The notes below the pieces were generated by a model. That model was given only the letters and a program-made list of their open reading frames with translations, was not told the DNA's origin and did no database searches. Positions 54,681 to 64,000 of a stretch of 64,000 nucleotides of DNA are shown one piece after another (position 1 is the stretch's first letter; each line of letters starts with the position of its first letter). The position numbers and the translations under genes were made by a program. Source of the stretch: Terrilactibacillus laevilacticus (lineage in GTDB: Bacteria; Bacillota; Bacilli; Bacillales; Sporolactobacillaceae); NCBI RefSeq assembly GCF_006517395.1, contig NZ_VDCY01000001.1:496001-560000 (forward strand). The letters run 5' to 3'.

Positions 54681-56096
54681 ATGGTTAAACAACAGATTGG
54701 TGTTGTTGGTTTAGCTGTTATGGGGAAAAACTTGGCTCTAAATATTGAAAGCCGTGGCTATTCCGTTTCAGTTTATAATCGTACATCATCAAAGACAGAA
54801 GAATTTTTAGCTAATGAAGCAAAAGGAAAAAACTTTGTTGGTACATATAGTGTTGAAGAATTTGTTGAATCACTAGAATCGCCTCGTAAAATTTTATTGA
54901 TGGTTAAAGCAGGGTATCCAACTGATGCGACAATTGAATCGTTAAAACCATATCTTTCAGAAGGTGATATTCTCATTGATGGAGGGAATACATTCTTTAA
55001 AGACACCGTGCGTCGTAATAAAGAACTCAGTGATGCTGGCTTAAATTTCATCGGAACAGGGGTATCTGGCGGTGAAGAAGGCGCCTTAAAAGGACCTTCT
55101 ATTATGCCTGGTGGACAAAAAGAAGCTTATGATCTAGTTGAACCCATCCTTAAAGCGATCGCAGCCAAAGTTGACGGCGAACCTTGCACAACATATATAG
55201 GTCCAGATGGTGCGGGTCACTATGTAAAAATGGTTCACAATGGTATTGAATATGGTGACATGCAGTTAATTTCAGAAGCTTACTTCCTATTGAAAAATGT
55301 TCTCGGATTATCGACTGATGAACTTCACGAAGTATTTACTGAGTGGAACAAAGGAGAACTCGATAGCTACTTAATTGAAATTACAGCTGATATCTTTACG
55401 AAAAAAGATGACAAAACGGGTAAACCATTAGTTGACGTCATTCTTGATACGGCTGGACAAAAAGGAACAGGTAAATGGACAAGCCAAAGTGCTCTTGATC
55501 TTGGTGTACCACTTCCAATTATTACTGAGGCTGTTTTCGCCCGTTTCATTTCTGCAATGAAAGAAGAACGTGTAAAAGCAAGTAAACTCCTTAAAGGACC
55601 AGAAGTTAGTGCCTTTGATGGTGATAAAAAAGCTTTAATCGAATCCATTCGAAAAGCTCTTTATATGAGTAAAATCTGTTCTTATGCTCAAGGTTTTGCA
55701 CAAATGAAAGTCGCTTCAGAAGAGTATGATTGGAATTTACAATATGGAAACATCGCCATGATCTTCCGTGGTGGATGTATCATTCGTGCTCAATTCTTAC
55801 AAAAAATCAAAGATGCTTATGATCGAGAAGCAAACCTTGATAATCTCCTCCTTGATCCGTATTTCAAAGACATCGTAGAGAATTATCAATCAGCCTTGCG
55901 TGAAGTCGTTTCGCTTAGCGCAAAACAAGGAATTCCAGTTCCATGTTTCTCTGGTGCACTAGCTTATTATGATAGCTATCGTACAGCAACACTACCTGCA
56001 AATCTACTTCAAGCCCAACGTGATTATTTTGGAGCTCATACGTACCAAAGAACAGATATCGATGGCATATTCCATACTGAATGGATGAAAAAGTAA
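54681..56096 (+). CDS. gnd: 6-phosphogluconate dehydrogenase, decarboxylating
   Basis: 471 residues, the GndA-type length. N-terminal [12 protein letters not shown] (NADP-binding), [11 protein letters not shown], then the catalytic region [19 protein letters not shown] and [13 protein letters not shown] (Lys/Asn/Glu of the active site), and [13 protein letters not shown]. Oxidises 6-phosphogluconate to ribulose 5-phosphate with CO2 and NADPH release. Together with zwf at 8.5 kb it forms the oxidative pentose-phosphate route; in B. subtilis the two are neighbours. Followed by a terminator. Confidence 0.96.
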   Translation: MVKQQIGVVGLAVMGKNLALNIESRGYSVSVYNRTSSKTEEFLANEAKGKNFVGTYSVEEFVESLESPRKILLMVKAGYPTDATIESLKPYLSEGDILIDGGNTFFKDTVRRNKELSDAGLNFIGTGVSGGEEGALKGPSIMPGGQKEAYDLVEPILKAIAAKVDGEPCTTYIGPDGAGHYVKMVHNGIEYGDMQLISEAYFLLKNVLGLSTDELHEVFTEWNKGELDSYLIEITADIFTKKDDKTGKPLVDVILDTAGQKGTGKWTSQSALDLGVPLPIITEAVFARFISAMKEERVKASKLLKGPEVSAFDGDKKALIESIRKALYMSKICSYAQGFAQMKVASEEYDWNLQYGNIAMIFRGGCIIRAQFLQKIKDAYDREANLDNLLLDPYFKDIVENYQSALREVVSLSAKQGIPVPCFSGALAYYDSYRTATLPANLLQAQRDYFGAHTYQRTDIDGIFHTEWMKK

Positions 56097-56107
56097 TAAA
56101 GTTTAAA

Positions 56108-56140
56108 TGGACAGCGATTTATTTTCGCTGTCTTTTTTTT
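56108..56140 (+). terminator. Terminator after gnd
   Basis: GACAGCG / CGCTGTCTTTTTTTT stem with long T run. Confidence 0.88.
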
Positions 56141-56260
56141 AACTTTTATTAATTAATATAAACATTATGTAAACTATCAAATTAATCAATAAAATTTTTT
56201 ATAGCTGAATGATTGAAAAATGATAAGATGATGATAGAAAAAGAAATTATAGGGGGACAT

Positions 56261-58039
56261 ATGGGATCAAGGTATTGGTATTATTTTTTAATGTTGCGGC
56301 GTGCCTATCAGCAATACGAAAACCATGTCAAAATTGAGATATCAATGAATGACATTGTTAATCTTTTTTACTGTACACAAAGAAATGCAAAAATTATTCT
56401 GAATAAGTTAATGGAAAAAAATTTAATTGAATTTACACCTGGAAGAGGAAGAGGAAATAGGTCAACCATCCTTTTCTTACAGCATTTTAATGAATGTTTA
56501 CGAAAACGAATTGAAAAACTTCTTAATGAAAACGAGATAAATAAAGCGATGGAATTAGTCAAAGAATTTGGCGGTGGAACGGATGTTGAAGATTATTTTA
56601 TAAAGCGGATCACCCATTTCTTTGGATACAATAAAATTCAAACGAATCAAGATGAGCTGGAATTGCTACGATTCCCTATATTTAGACCCATTACAACGGT
56701 AGATCCATCTCAAATCTTTTTTGATTTCGATGCTCACTTAGTAACGCAAGTTTTTAATACATTAGTCACCTATAACGCATCTTCAGATAGTTTTGAAGGA
56801 TGTCTTGCTCATGCATGGGAATCAAATGAAGATAAAACACAATGGCTATTTTTTTTATATAAACAAGTTAAATTCCATAATGGAAAGGAGTTTACTGCGG
56901 AAGATGTTCAGAAAAATATTCAAAGATTGGAACAATCACCGCACAAATGGTTAGTCGAGGATATTATCGAAGTCGAACTAAAATCCAAGTATTCGTTACT
57001 CATCAAATTAAAGAATCCGAATCATTTATTCTTACACTTCGTTTCTTATTCACCTATGTCTATTGTTGATACCTCAAAATCTTATGAAGGTTTTGCCCAA
57101 TATCCAATAGGAACAGGACCATTTAAGTTTGAAAAAATACAATCAAATGTATGTGAATTGATCGCTTATGATGCTTATTTTCAGTCACGTCCTCATCTGG
57201 ACAAAGTTGAGATTATAAAAATGTCCGAGAATCTAAAGGAATCTTTAGGAGATTGGGGAAAAATTGTGATGGACACAGGTGAAATAGAAATTCCTCATCA
57301 CTCTAATTTAAAGGCAACCCAAGCAGTCTTTTCCGGAACTAATATTTTAAGTCTTAATACTAGAAAAGGCCCTTTGCAAAATGAAAAGTTTAGAGAATAT
57401 ATTTGTCAAATTATTGATCGAGAAGAGTTAACGAAACTAGGTGATCCTAGACTTAGACCAGCTTATGGATTTATTTTATACGGCCAAGAATGTAAAGAAT
57501 CTGAAAGAAAATCACTTTACTCTAACAAAGAATTTTTAAAAACGATGGGTTATCATGGTGAATCACTACGACTTACGACATATGAAAGACATGTATTAGA
57601 TGCTAAATTAATACAAAAAACATTCAATGAGTACGGAATACATCTAGATATAAAAATTGAAGATTGGTCGACGATACAAAAAGGAGAACATGTCAGCCAG
57701 ACAGATATCTTTTTATATGAAGGGACACCTAATGAAGGGATCGTTTCAGTTTTTGACTTATTATTTTATCAAGAGGGATTTATTTATCCACTCCTGACAG
57801 ATGAATTAAAGTTGAAAATTAAAGCGTATGTGAAGAGAATCACATCACAAGATAATTCTTATAAAAGGTTATTAAAGTATTTTGAGCTAGAGAACTTTTT
57901 AATAAGTAAAGGAATCGTTATCTTTCTTATTCATAAAAAGGTGGATGTATCCTATGATTTAACGCTGGAAGGAGTCTCTATTAATCCAAGAATGTGGATT
58001 GACTTCGATAAGCTTTGGTATAAAAATGAAACACTATAG
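56261..58039 (+). CDS. SgrR-like regulator: HTH plus periplasmic-binding-protein-like domain
   Basis: About 592 residues. The N-terminal part (YFLMLRRAYQQYENH, then MNDIVNLFYCTQRNAKIILNKLMEKNLI and GRGRGNRS) is the SgrR winged HTH; residues from about 130 form an SBP_bac_5 fold (AWESNEDKTQWLFFLYKQVKFHNGKEFTAEDV). There is no signal peptide, so the binding domain senses a cytosolic ligand. TTG 56213 would extend the N-terminus, but AGGGGG lies before ATG 56261. It precedes an MFS exporter in the same direction, a frequent pairing in bacilli, and probably controls it. Ligand unknown. Confidence 0.83.
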   Translation: MGSRYWYYFLMLRRAYQQYENHVKIEISMNDIVNLFYCTQRNAKIILNKLMEKNLIEFTPGRGRGNRSTILFLQHFNECLRKRIEKLLNENEINKAMELVKEFGGGTDVEDYFIKRITHFFGYNKIQTNQDELELLRFPIFRPITTVDPSQIFFDFDAHLVTQVFNTLVTYNASSDSFEGCLAHAWESNEDKTQWLFFLYKQVKFHNGKEFTAEDVQKNIQRLEQSPHKWLVEDIIEVELKSKYSLLIKLKNPNHLFLHFVSYSPMSIVDTSKSYEGFAQYPIGTGPFKFEKIQSNVCELIAYDAYFQSRPHLDKVEIIKMSENLKESLGDWGKIVMDTGEIEIPHHSNLKATQAVFSGTNILSLNTRKGPLQNEKFREYICQIIDREELTKLGDPRLRPAYGFILYGQECKESERKSLYSNKEFLKTMGYHGESLRLTTYERHVLDAKLIQKTFNEYGIHLDIKIEDWSTIQKGEHVSQTDIFLYEGTPNEGIVSVFDLLFYQEGFIYPLLTDELKLKIKAYVKRITSQDNSYKRLLKYFELENFLISKGIVIFLIHKKVDVSYDLTLEGVSINPRMWIDFDKLWYKNETL

Positions 58040-58233
58040 GATACCGAGTCATAGATCTAATTAGTCCATTTAGGGATTAAGTTGTTAGATTTTTCATTTT
58101 TTGGTTCATTAGTCAATTTCGCTTACATAACGAAAAACTAGAAAAAAAGAAAAAATTATTACGATTTTTATCATCCTAATGTCGCGATAAGATGAATGTG
58201 TAAATAAAATTCACGTGATTAGGAGATAAAATA

Positions 58234-59454
58234 ATGGGATCAGATTATTCATATCAAAGTAAATCGATATGGCAATACAAGGAATTCACTTTATTACTTT
58301 CGGCGAGTTTGTTATTAAGTATAGGAAATAAAATTTATGAATTATTGTTACCATTGATTATGTACGATCAATCCGGTGGTTCGGCTATCGTGATGACTTC
58401 GATGAGGACAGCTGAATTGTTACCAAATTTATTTTTCGGCATTTTTATTGGGGTCATTGTTGATCGAGTAAACAAGAAGACATGGGCGATTATGATGATC
58501 TTATCTCAAGCCATCGTTCTCCTAGGTGTGTACCTTATGTTTGGAACAGGGGTATACAAACCAATGATATTTTATCTAGCTGGTTTTATTCTCATGACAT
58601 TAAATTATGGATTCTTTAATACTCAGGTAAGTTTAATAAAATTAAGTGTTCCACTTAATATGCTGACCTCAGCTAATGCCAAATTCTCTTTTGTCGATAC
58701 TTTTGTTAATATTATGGGGCCTGTATTTCTAGGCATTGTCTTGTCTTTTTTAAGTATGACACAAGGAATACTCGTCACGATCCTTTTATACATGACCGCC
58801 TTTCTATTAATCAAGTATCTTTCAATCTCTGAAATTCAGAAAGTGGCAAGCAAAAAGTCTTTTTGGTCCGATTTCAAAGAAGGATGGTTTGCTTTCAAAG
58901 ACAATCAATATTTGAGAACGATGACCATCTATGTCATCCTTGTGAATAGCACGATGTCTGTCGTAAGTACAACCATCCTATTTTTCGGTATAGAGAATTT
59001 AGGTTTATCGAATTCATCCCTTTCGATCATCTTATCTATTGCAGGAGTTGGTGGCTTAGTAGCGAGTTTGACAATTAATGAGTTGAGGAAAAGAATGAAA
59101 TTGGGAGTGCTATTCGGTATCGCAATTTTTTTAAATGCAGTAGCTTATATAGGTTTGTATATGACAAATCATCTCTTACTCTTTGCAGTATCCTTATTTG
59201 TTCTTGGGTATGCAACGACTATTTATATCATTAGTGCGTATACCTTTAGACATGAACAAACACTCACACATTTGATGGGAAGAATAGGTGGAATAACCGG
59301 GACTTTATTTAGAATCGGTATGCCAATCACCATGCTAATTTCTGGGTGGATCATAAATTTTTGGGGATCATCATTCGTATTTCTTGGTGCAGCGATTATG
59401 AACCTTCTTGTTTTCATGAGTTATTGGAAAACAAGTCTCTCTAAATTAAAATAG
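58234..59454 (+). CDS. MFS transporter (MFS_3 type)
   Basis: 406 residues with about 12 membrane segments. The motif A-like GVIVDRVNKKTWAI lies after TM2, and the layout (LLLSASLLLSIGNKIYELLLPLI in TM1) is that of macrolide-efflux or enterobactin-exporter-like MFS_3 proteins. SD TAGGAGA precedes ATG 58234. It follows the SgrR-like gene by about 195 bases, so it may have its own promoter under SgrR control. Sugar or drug efflux are both possible; substrate not readable. Confidence 0.82.
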   Translation: MGSDYSYQSKSIWQYKEFTLLLSASLLLSIGNKIYELLLPLIMYDQSGGSAIVMTSMRTAELLPNLFFGIFIGVIVDRVNKKTWAIMMILSQAIVLLGVYLMFGTGVYKPMIFYLAGFILMTLNYGFFNTQVSLIKLSVPLNMLTSANAKFSFVDTFVNIMGPVFLGIVLSFLSMTQGILVTILLYMTAFLLIKYLSISEIQKVASKKSFWSDFKEGWFAFKDNQYLRTMTIYVILVNSTMSVVSTTILFFGIENLGLSNSSLSIILSIAGVGGLVASLTINELRKRMKLGVLFGIAIFLNAVAYIGLYMTNHLLLFAVSLFVLGYATTIYIISAYTFRHEQTLTHLMGRIGGITGTLFRIGMPITMLISGWIINFWGSSFVFLGAAIMNLLVFMSYWKTSLSKLK

Positions 59455-59473
59455 AAGCTATATAATAGCTTAT

Positions 59474-59517
59474 AAAAAGCCTAAAAGTGATGAGTCTACT
59501 CACTTTTAGGCTTTTTA
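59474..59517. terminator. Strong bidirectional terminator after the MFS gene
   Basis: 17-base perfect arms AAAAAGCCTAAAAGTGA / TCACTTTTAGGCTTTTT around a short loop. A family A repeat abuts it. Confidence 0.92.
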
Positions 59518-59708
59518 TCCCACCTTAACGGCAAGTAAAGATCCACCTCAAGATACAGGTGGGGGATCAACTGCCCGTAAAGATCCGATTGGTTCAGGCT
59601 TTCCATCAATTAGGATGACGCAGGCTAAAAACCAGGCGTCCTGTCGCAGAACGCCTGCACTAATACATCCTGTGCGTCGAAAAACTTCCCACTGTTGAAA
59701 GTTTCACA
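59518..59708 (+). repeat. Family A repeat, copy 4 (both domains, most complete)
   Basis: Left domain: TCCCACCTTAACGGCAAG, hairpin ACGGCAAGTAAAGATCCACCT / AGGTGGGGGATCAACTGCCCGT, then GATCCGATTGGTTCAGGC. Right domain: AGGATGACGCAGG, the invariant AGGCTAAAAACCAGGCGTCC, CTGTCGCAGAACGCCTGCACT, CATCCTGTGCGTCG and the end TTCCCACTGTTGAAAGTTTCAC. It sits between a terminator and the stop of the convergent permease gene. Confidence 0.75.
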
Positions 59709-59711
59709 TTA

Positions 59712-61310
59712 TTAATGTTGGGATGAAAGTTTTTCGGAAGCGGCTTTATTTCCTTGTTTTAAATGCTCTGTTAACCAGCCGCTTTTAATTCCCCATAGAT
59801 AGAACACAAATCCAAAGATAGCTATCACTAAAAAGTCATATCCAAAAGGAATAATATTTAATCCACCAAATTTACTGCTGCCGATCCAAGATATCATAAT
59901 CATGAAAAGCAAATAGGCGATCAGCCAAATCCCTGCTTTTAAGTCTTTTGCAAATCCTTTGAAATGATCTTTTACTTGATAGTAAAAATAGAGTGGCAAG
60001 CCAATAATGATAATAAATGTGACCTTACCGGTAAGTGGCCAAGTGGCCCAGTAGTAAATTAGTGAAGCAGCGATAAAGGCTATCGGTGCAATGATATGCA
60101 TTCCTTTGATTTGTAGCGGGTGCTTAATGTTATCGCCAAATTGTCTAAATACCATGACACAAACGGGCCCTGTAACATACGAAATTAATGTGGCTACAGA
60201 GATAACACTAGCAAGAGATCCCCATCCGCGGAAAAGAAAGAGAAAGATGTAAGAGACAACGAGGTTAAACCACATTGCGGCTCGTGGAACTCCAACTTTT
60301 GAATTGACCTGTCCAAAAATCGGTGGGAAAAATCCATTTCTCTCCATTCCGTATATCATCCGTGCTGTGGTAGCTGTATATGTAATACCTGTACCAGAGG
60401 GTGATACAAAAGCGTCAGCAAATAATAAAAGAACTAGCCAGTTTAACCCAAGAGCCATGGCCAAATCGGCAAAAGGAGAGCTGAGATTTAAATGTGACCA
60501 TCCGGATTTTAACATTCCTTCTGTAACGCCGCCAAGGAACGTGATTTGTAAAAGGACATAAATAACCCCAGCAATCAGAATAGAGCTAATGACCGCTATT
60601 GGTATGGAGCGTCCTGGTTTTTTTGCTTCACCAGCGAGGTTAATCGGGCTTTGAAATCCATTAAAGGCAAAGACAATGCCAGAAGTAGCGACGGCTGTTA
60701 ATACACCAGACCAACCATTTGGCATAAATCCACCATGTTCAGGTGCTATAAAATTATGCGTATTGAACCCTGTATACATTATCCCTACAATTACCATAAC
60801 CGGAATAATAAATTTAAAAATAGTAATAGTGGAATTAACTCTAGCAAACAAACTGACGGTAAAATAATTTAAAAGGAAATACACGATAACTAAAAAAGCA
60901 GCAATAATAAGACCTGGGAAGGTTAATTCTGAGCCATTGTAAAGCTGGTGAGTCCATTCAAAATTCCATGAACTTAAATATTGGGTCGAAGCAACAGCTT
61001 CAACTGGAATAACGGATACGATAGCAATCCAGTTTGCCCAGCCAGAAATAAAACCGACGAGTGAGCCATGAGAGAATTGCCCATATCGTACCATTCCTCC
61101 GGACGCTGGAAACATTGCGCCAAGTTCAGCAAATGTTAGTCCAATAAATAAAATAATAATCATACCTAAAATCCAAGAATAAATCGCAGCAGGACCTGCG
61201 ACACTAGCCGCTTTCCAAGAACCAAAGAGCCAACCAGAACCAATGATGGAACCGAGCCCTGTCATCGTAAGAGCAAATGTGCGGATATCACGACGCATTT
61301 CATTTTTCAT
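59712..61310 (-). CDS. APC-family amino-acid permease (YveA-like, possibly aspartate/H+ symporter)
   Basis: 532 residues, about 12-14 membrane segments. TMTGLGSIIGSGWLFG is the APC TM1 unwound loop, and GFQSPINLAGEAKKPGRSIPIAV the conserved TM6-7 linker. The overall pattern resembles YveA, the L-aspartate:proton symporter of B. subtilis, but the substrate cannot be settled by eye. SD GAGAGGTGA precedes ATG 61310. Monocistronic, with a gene-free region of about 475 bases upstream. Confidence 0.85.
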   Translation of the reverse strand: MKNEMRRDIRTFALTMTGLGSIIGSGWLFGSWKAASVAGPAAIYSWILGMIIILFIGLTFAELGAMFPASGGMVRYGQFSHGSLVGFISGWANWIAIVSVIPVEAVASTQYLSSWNFEWTHQLYNGSELTFPGLIIAAFLVIVYFLLNYFTVSLFARVNSTITIFKFIIPVMVIVGIMYTGFNTHNFIAPEHGGFMPNGWSGVLTAVATSGIVFAFNGFQSPINLAGEAKKPGRSIPIAVISSILIAGVIYVLLQITFLGGVTEGMLKSGWSHLNLSSPFADLAMALGLNWLVLLLFADAFVSPSGTGITYTATTARMIYGMERNGFFPPIFGQVNSKVGVPRAAMWFNLVVSYIFLFLFRGWGSLASVISVATLISYVTGPVCVMVFRQFGDNIKHPLQIKGMHIIAPIAFIAASLIYYWATWPLTGKVTFIIIIGLPLYFYYQVKDHFKGFAKDLKAGIWLIAYLLFMIMISWIGSSKFGGLNIIPFGYDFLVIAIFGFVFYLWGIKSGWLTEHLKQGNKAASEKLSSQH

Positions 61311-61785
61311 ATTTTTTCACCTCTCTAAGTTGTCATAATGTGAATTGCGAACGAAAAAATATTATCACTTAAAAATTTTTCATTTTCACATTTCCTCAGC
61401 TATCTATCAATTAAACGGACATTAAACAATTTTATCACTTTTTTGTGAACTTGTCTTATATTTTGACTAATTATTGTTCTAATTAAATAAAATATGACAA
61501 CAATTTGTTAAAGTTAGTCGAAAAAAATTTAAGCTATGAATGATCATTTATTCTTAAACCCGTTAAATTGTTTGATGAAAATACCATTTTTATTCATAAG
61601 CTAAATGCAGAGACGTAAATAATATGAATAGAGGAATAAAGCTATACTCAAAATACGACTATTAATGCCATTCAGGTTATAGGAATCGGAATGTTTATCA
61701 ATTGGGAATTTAATAACTAGTTTAATCTTTACGGAAAAGGGGTAAGAGACGTTTAAAGATGTATGTTTTCAGAGGGTGAAGTGAA
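61311..61785. other. Gene-free region between the permease and DUF202 genes
   Basis: About 475 AT-rich bases separating divergent genes. No ORF with an SD, no repeat and no hairpin of note were seen; it should hold both promoters. Confidence 0.5.
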
Positions 61786-62175
61786 TTGAGAAAAGATAAT
61801 GATAATAACAAAAAGGACCACAAACTCACGAATGAATCAAAATATATTCAGCAACACTTAGCAAATGAACGTACCTTCCTTGCCTGGATACGAACTGCAA
61901 TTGCCATCATTGGGGTAGGCTTCTTGGTTACTAATTTGCATTTTAATATGAGATCCAGTCTTTCACCACTTGGTGATTTATTAGCCGATTTAATTGGGTT
62001 ATCATCTGTAGGGTTAGGTATATTAACCATCATGTTGGCTATTTTTTCATATTTTAAAAAAGTGATTACCATTAATGATCAAAACTTCCAAACACCAAAA
62101 ATTACAATTATTCTACTTGGCTTTTTTGTTATCTTGATTGCACTAATTTTTGGTATCTATTTTTTAATATTATAG
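61786..62175 (+). CDS. DUF202 membrane protein (YidH family)
   Basis: 129 residues. A charged N-terminus is followed by the DUF202 signature QQHLANERTFLAWIRTAIAIIGVGF and three membrane segments (about 39-55, 75-97 and 106-128). Function unknown; the family is widespread and often near efflux or phosphate/VTC-type genes. It starts with TTG 61786 behind GAGGGTGAAG; no better ATG is in the frame. The next gene lies about 90 bases downstream and may share the transcript. Confidence 0.85.
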   Translation: MRKDNDNNKKDHKLTNESKYIQQHLANERTFLAWIRTAIAIIGVGFLVTNLHFNMRSSLSPLGDLLADLIGLSSVGLGILTIMLAIFSYFKKVITINDQNFQTPKITIILLGFFVILIALIFGIYFLIL

Positions 62176-62265
62176 GATTGTTTTAAAAAAATGGATAAAT
62201 GTTTCTTTCTAAACTTCGGCTATCCATTCACTTTTTTCACCATACTAAAACAGGAGGTGGAAAAA

Positions 62266-63228
62266 ATGACAATTGTACGACTTGGTTATGTTGCTATGAG
62301 CATGGAACTAAAAAATGCCTCTCCATCAAAGACGATGACATTTGCCCAGTTCCAAAAATTATTGAACAGGGAAGCGGCATTACGAAAATTGGAGCGTATT
62401 GCACAACTAAACTTACAAAATACTCTGAGACTATTGAAGCATAACTTAGCGTCTAGGATTCACTTTTACCGTTTAACTTCACGTCTCATACCCTTAGCAA
62501 ATCATGAGGAGTTGCTTGATTGGGATTATATGAAACCGTTACAGGAGAATTTACGTGATATAGGGGGTTTTATAAAAAAACATAAAATGAGAATTGATTT
62601 TCACCCAGATCACTTCGTCCTACTTAATTCCCCTAAAGAAGATATATTGAAGAATGCAATTAAAACGCTTAAACTTCATTATTTACTGTTAAAGGGGATG
62701 CAGTTAAATCCTATACATCGATGTGTAATCCACGTCGGAGGAAAATATAAAGAGACAGAAAAGTCACTCGAACGTTTTATTGATAATTGGATGATCGTTC
62801 CTAGATCCATTCAAAAAACGATCATGCTGGAAAATGACGATACATCATTTACATTAGAAGATACACTCTATTTATGTGAAAAATTAGATATTCCGCTCGT
62901 TTTTGATTATCATCATCACCTTGTTCATCATCATTCTAATTGGGAAGAAGATTGGGATCGAGTGGTTCAGACATGGAGACATTCCCCCTTGCCTATTAAG
63001 ATGCATATCTCAAGTCCAAAAAGCGATAAAGAGGTTCGACATCATTCGGATTATGTAGACATAGATATGTTCTTCAAATTTTTAAACGTCATAAAAGGAA
63101 GCATTCCACAAATCGATTGCATGATTGAAGCTAAGAAAAAAGATGAAGCCCTTTTTAAATTAATGGATGAAGTGAGAACAAGGAAGGATGTTGAAGTGAT
63201 TGATGGCTCGTCTTTTTTATTGAAGTAA
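62266..63228 (+). CDS. uvsE: UV DNA damage endonuclease UvsE
   Basis: 320 residues, TIM-barrel UVDE. RLGYVAMSMELKNASPSKT at the N-terminus, FHPDHFVLLNSP (metal-binding His), VIHVGGKYKETE, LENDDTSF (Glu), VFDYHHHLVHH (Asp/His cluster) and KMHISSPKS are the metal-site signatures. It nicks DNA 5' to UV photoproducts, an alternative to UvrABC excision and common in spore-formers. The frame is open from 62191, but ATG 62266 has AGGAGGTGG in front. No LexA box is obvious. Confidence 0.92.
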   Translation: MTIVRLGYVAMSMELKNASPSKTMTFAQFQKLLNREAALRKLERIAQLNLQNTLRLLKHNLASRIHFYRLTSRLIPLANHEELLDWDYMKPLQENLRDIGGFIKKHKMRIDFHPDHFVLLNSPKEDILKNAIKTLKLHYLLLKGMQLNPIHRCVIHVGGKYKETEKSLERFIDNWMIVPRSIQKTIMLENDDTSFTLEDTLYLCEKLDIPLVFDYHHHLVHHHSNWEEDWDRVVQTWRHSPLPIKMHISSPKSDKEVRHHSDYVDIDMFFKFLNVIKGSIPQIDCMIEAKKKDEALFKLMDEVRTRKDVEVIDGSSFLLK

Positions 63229-63408
63229 ATGTCATAATTTATGAGTCAAGCGACTTACCATTCTGGGTAATACCAATCAAAGAAGAACTTAAAAATAAAT
63301 GACTTTCCAAAACTAACAATTATTTCGATAAAGATACTTATTAGGGTGTCTTTTCTTTTTATTATGGGCAACATAACTATAAATGAACCTTTTAGGAGGT
63401 GATGCCCT

Positions 63409-63590
63409 GTGACATCTAAACAAGAACCCAATCGATTAATCGCTGGAAAGTCTCCATATCTTCTTCAACATGCTTACAACCCTGTCGATTGGTATCCATG
63501 GGGTGATGAAGCATTTGAAAAAGCGAAACGTGAAAATAAACCCGTTCTCATTTCGGTTGTATAGCACATGCCATTGATGTCATGTCTGTA
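63409..63590 (+). pseudogene. Broken N-terminal remnant of a YyaL/DUF255 thioredoxin-domain protein
   Basis: A perfect SD (AGGAGGTGA) and GTG 63409 begin [20 protein letters not shown], then [22 protein letters not shown], the start of YyaL/spermatogenesis-associated-20-like proteins (normally about 680 residues). The frame ends at TAG 63562. A two-base loss changes the expected GGT-TAT-AGC-ACA-TGC-CAT-TGG-TGT-CAT into G-TAT-AGC-ACA-TGC-CAT-TGA-TGT-CAT: in the shifted frame the YSTCH-C-H active-site sequence is still readable, but its Trp codon is also TGA. Homology ends near 63590. So the gene is cut, shifted and stopped, probably by a deletion. Confidence 0.85.
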
Positions 63591-63761
63591 ATTAACAGCA
63601 TTTTTTTGTATTAATGAGTTATTGAGGAGTATTGTAAGGGCAATGGTGGTTGGATAAATAGAAGTAGAAGTTTTTATTAAGGCGAAATAGGAAATGGATT
63701 GTCAAATAATTGGTTAAGTGGGCAAGTGAACTCAAATATTATTTTGATTTTTGTTTTCAAA

Positions 63762-64000
63762 TTATTTATAAATATCACCACGGCTGTCTAAATCAAATAC
63801 AAAAATCACAACTTCTTTATCTATGATCGTATATAAAGCTCTGTATTTACCGACACGTAATCTATAGGAATCTTCATATCCAGCTAATCTTTTTATATCT
63901 AAATTTCGAGTTCCATATGGGTCCTCGGCAAGTTCCAATAAAGATTTTTTAATTCTATCTTTTGTGTTTCTATCTAACTTTTTCAAATACTTACCTGCAC
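63762..64000 (-). CDS. RelE/ParE-family mRNA-interferase-type toxin, cut by the window end
   Basis: About 79 residues are visible. KYLKKLDRNTKDRIKKSLLELAEDP, IKRLAGYEDSYRLRVGKYRALYTI and VVIFVFDLDSRGDIYK is the RelE/ParE/HigB-like fold pattern, with the usual RLRVGxYR core. The frame stays open to base 64000 (AGKYLKK read from the edge), so the true start lies outside; TTG 63986 is not the start. A RelB-type antitoxin would be expected just upstream, outside the window. It follows the broken yyaL remnant, suggesting a rearranged accessory junction. Confidence 0.85.
   Translation of the reverse strand, partial: AGKYLKKLDRNTKDRIKKSLLELAEDPYGTRNLDIKRLAGYEDSYRLRVGKYRALYTIIDKEVVIFVFDLDSRGDIYK

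Overview
The window is a low-GC stretch of chromosome from an endospore-forming member of the Bacillales. Evidence for this is the strong purine-rich Shine-Dalgarno (SD) sequences, frequent GTG/TTG starts, and sporulation genes (small acid-soluble spore proteins SspP and SspH, spore-coat transglutaminase Tgl, kinase-associated protein KapB). It also carries typical Bacillus families (FbpB, BrxA, IDEAL-domain protein, YhbD/bactofilin, the dpp-ykf operon). I cannot name the genus. No rRNA, tRNA, CRISPR array, prophage or intact insertion sequence was seen.

Layout. 0-3.4 kb: FbpB-like peptide, GrpB protein, secreted SGNH hydrolase, SspP, D-amino-acid transaminase. 3.7-5.9 kb: the U32 pair TrhP1/TrhP2 for tRNA wobble-uridine hydroxylation; TrhO, the oxygen-dependent alternative, lies at 15.8 kb. 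5.9-8.3 kb: a 2-oxo-acid (pyruvate-type) decarboxylase divergent from a MarR regulator, with two matching palindromes around the decarboxylase promoter. 8.5-16.8 kb: zwf, DEAD-box helicase, IDEAL protein, RNase H-like protein, fhs, brxA, DUF2164, trhO. 16.9-25.1 kb: acyl-CoA-dehydrogenase-like flavoprotein, tgl with an unknown partner, kapB, thyA-dfrA, a P-loop-family protein that has lost its P-loop, an M42 aminopeptidase and a cold-shock protein. 25.4-32.5 kb: a sigma-54-controlled putrescine/amine module (permease, enhancer-binding activator, aldehyde dehydrogenase, putrescine aminotransferase PatA) with two -24/-12 promoters and shared upstream palindromes. 32.9-41.5 kb: Gly/Tyr-rich protein, SDR, VOC protein, Zur, alpha/beta hydrolase, short DEAD-box helicase, YhbD-bactofilin, MFS exporter. 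41.6-52.1 kb: dppABCDE-ldcA-ykfBCD, a peptide uptake and muropeptide recycling operon, ending in a cytosolic SxxK serine hydrolase. 52.2-63.2 kb: ABC exporter, sspH, gnd, SgrR-like regulator with an MFS partner, amino-acid permease, DUF202 protein and uvsE. The right edge holds a broken yyaL remnant and a RelE-type toxin cut by the window end.

The intergenic regions carry three families of structured repeats. Family A (about 110-190 bp; copies near 3.4, 24.6, 35.1 and 59.5 kb and a fragment at 29.3 kb) resembles the structured right end / omega RNA of IS200/IS605-type elements, but no tnpB or tnpA is present. Family B (about 90 bp) occurs near 15.3, 21.7 and 36.8 kb. Family C (about 150 bp, MITE-like, ends GTTCAAAAAG) occurs near 34.8 and 54.3 kb; one copy carries an extra nested hairpin. 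Function statements rest on family recognition by eye; no database search was run.
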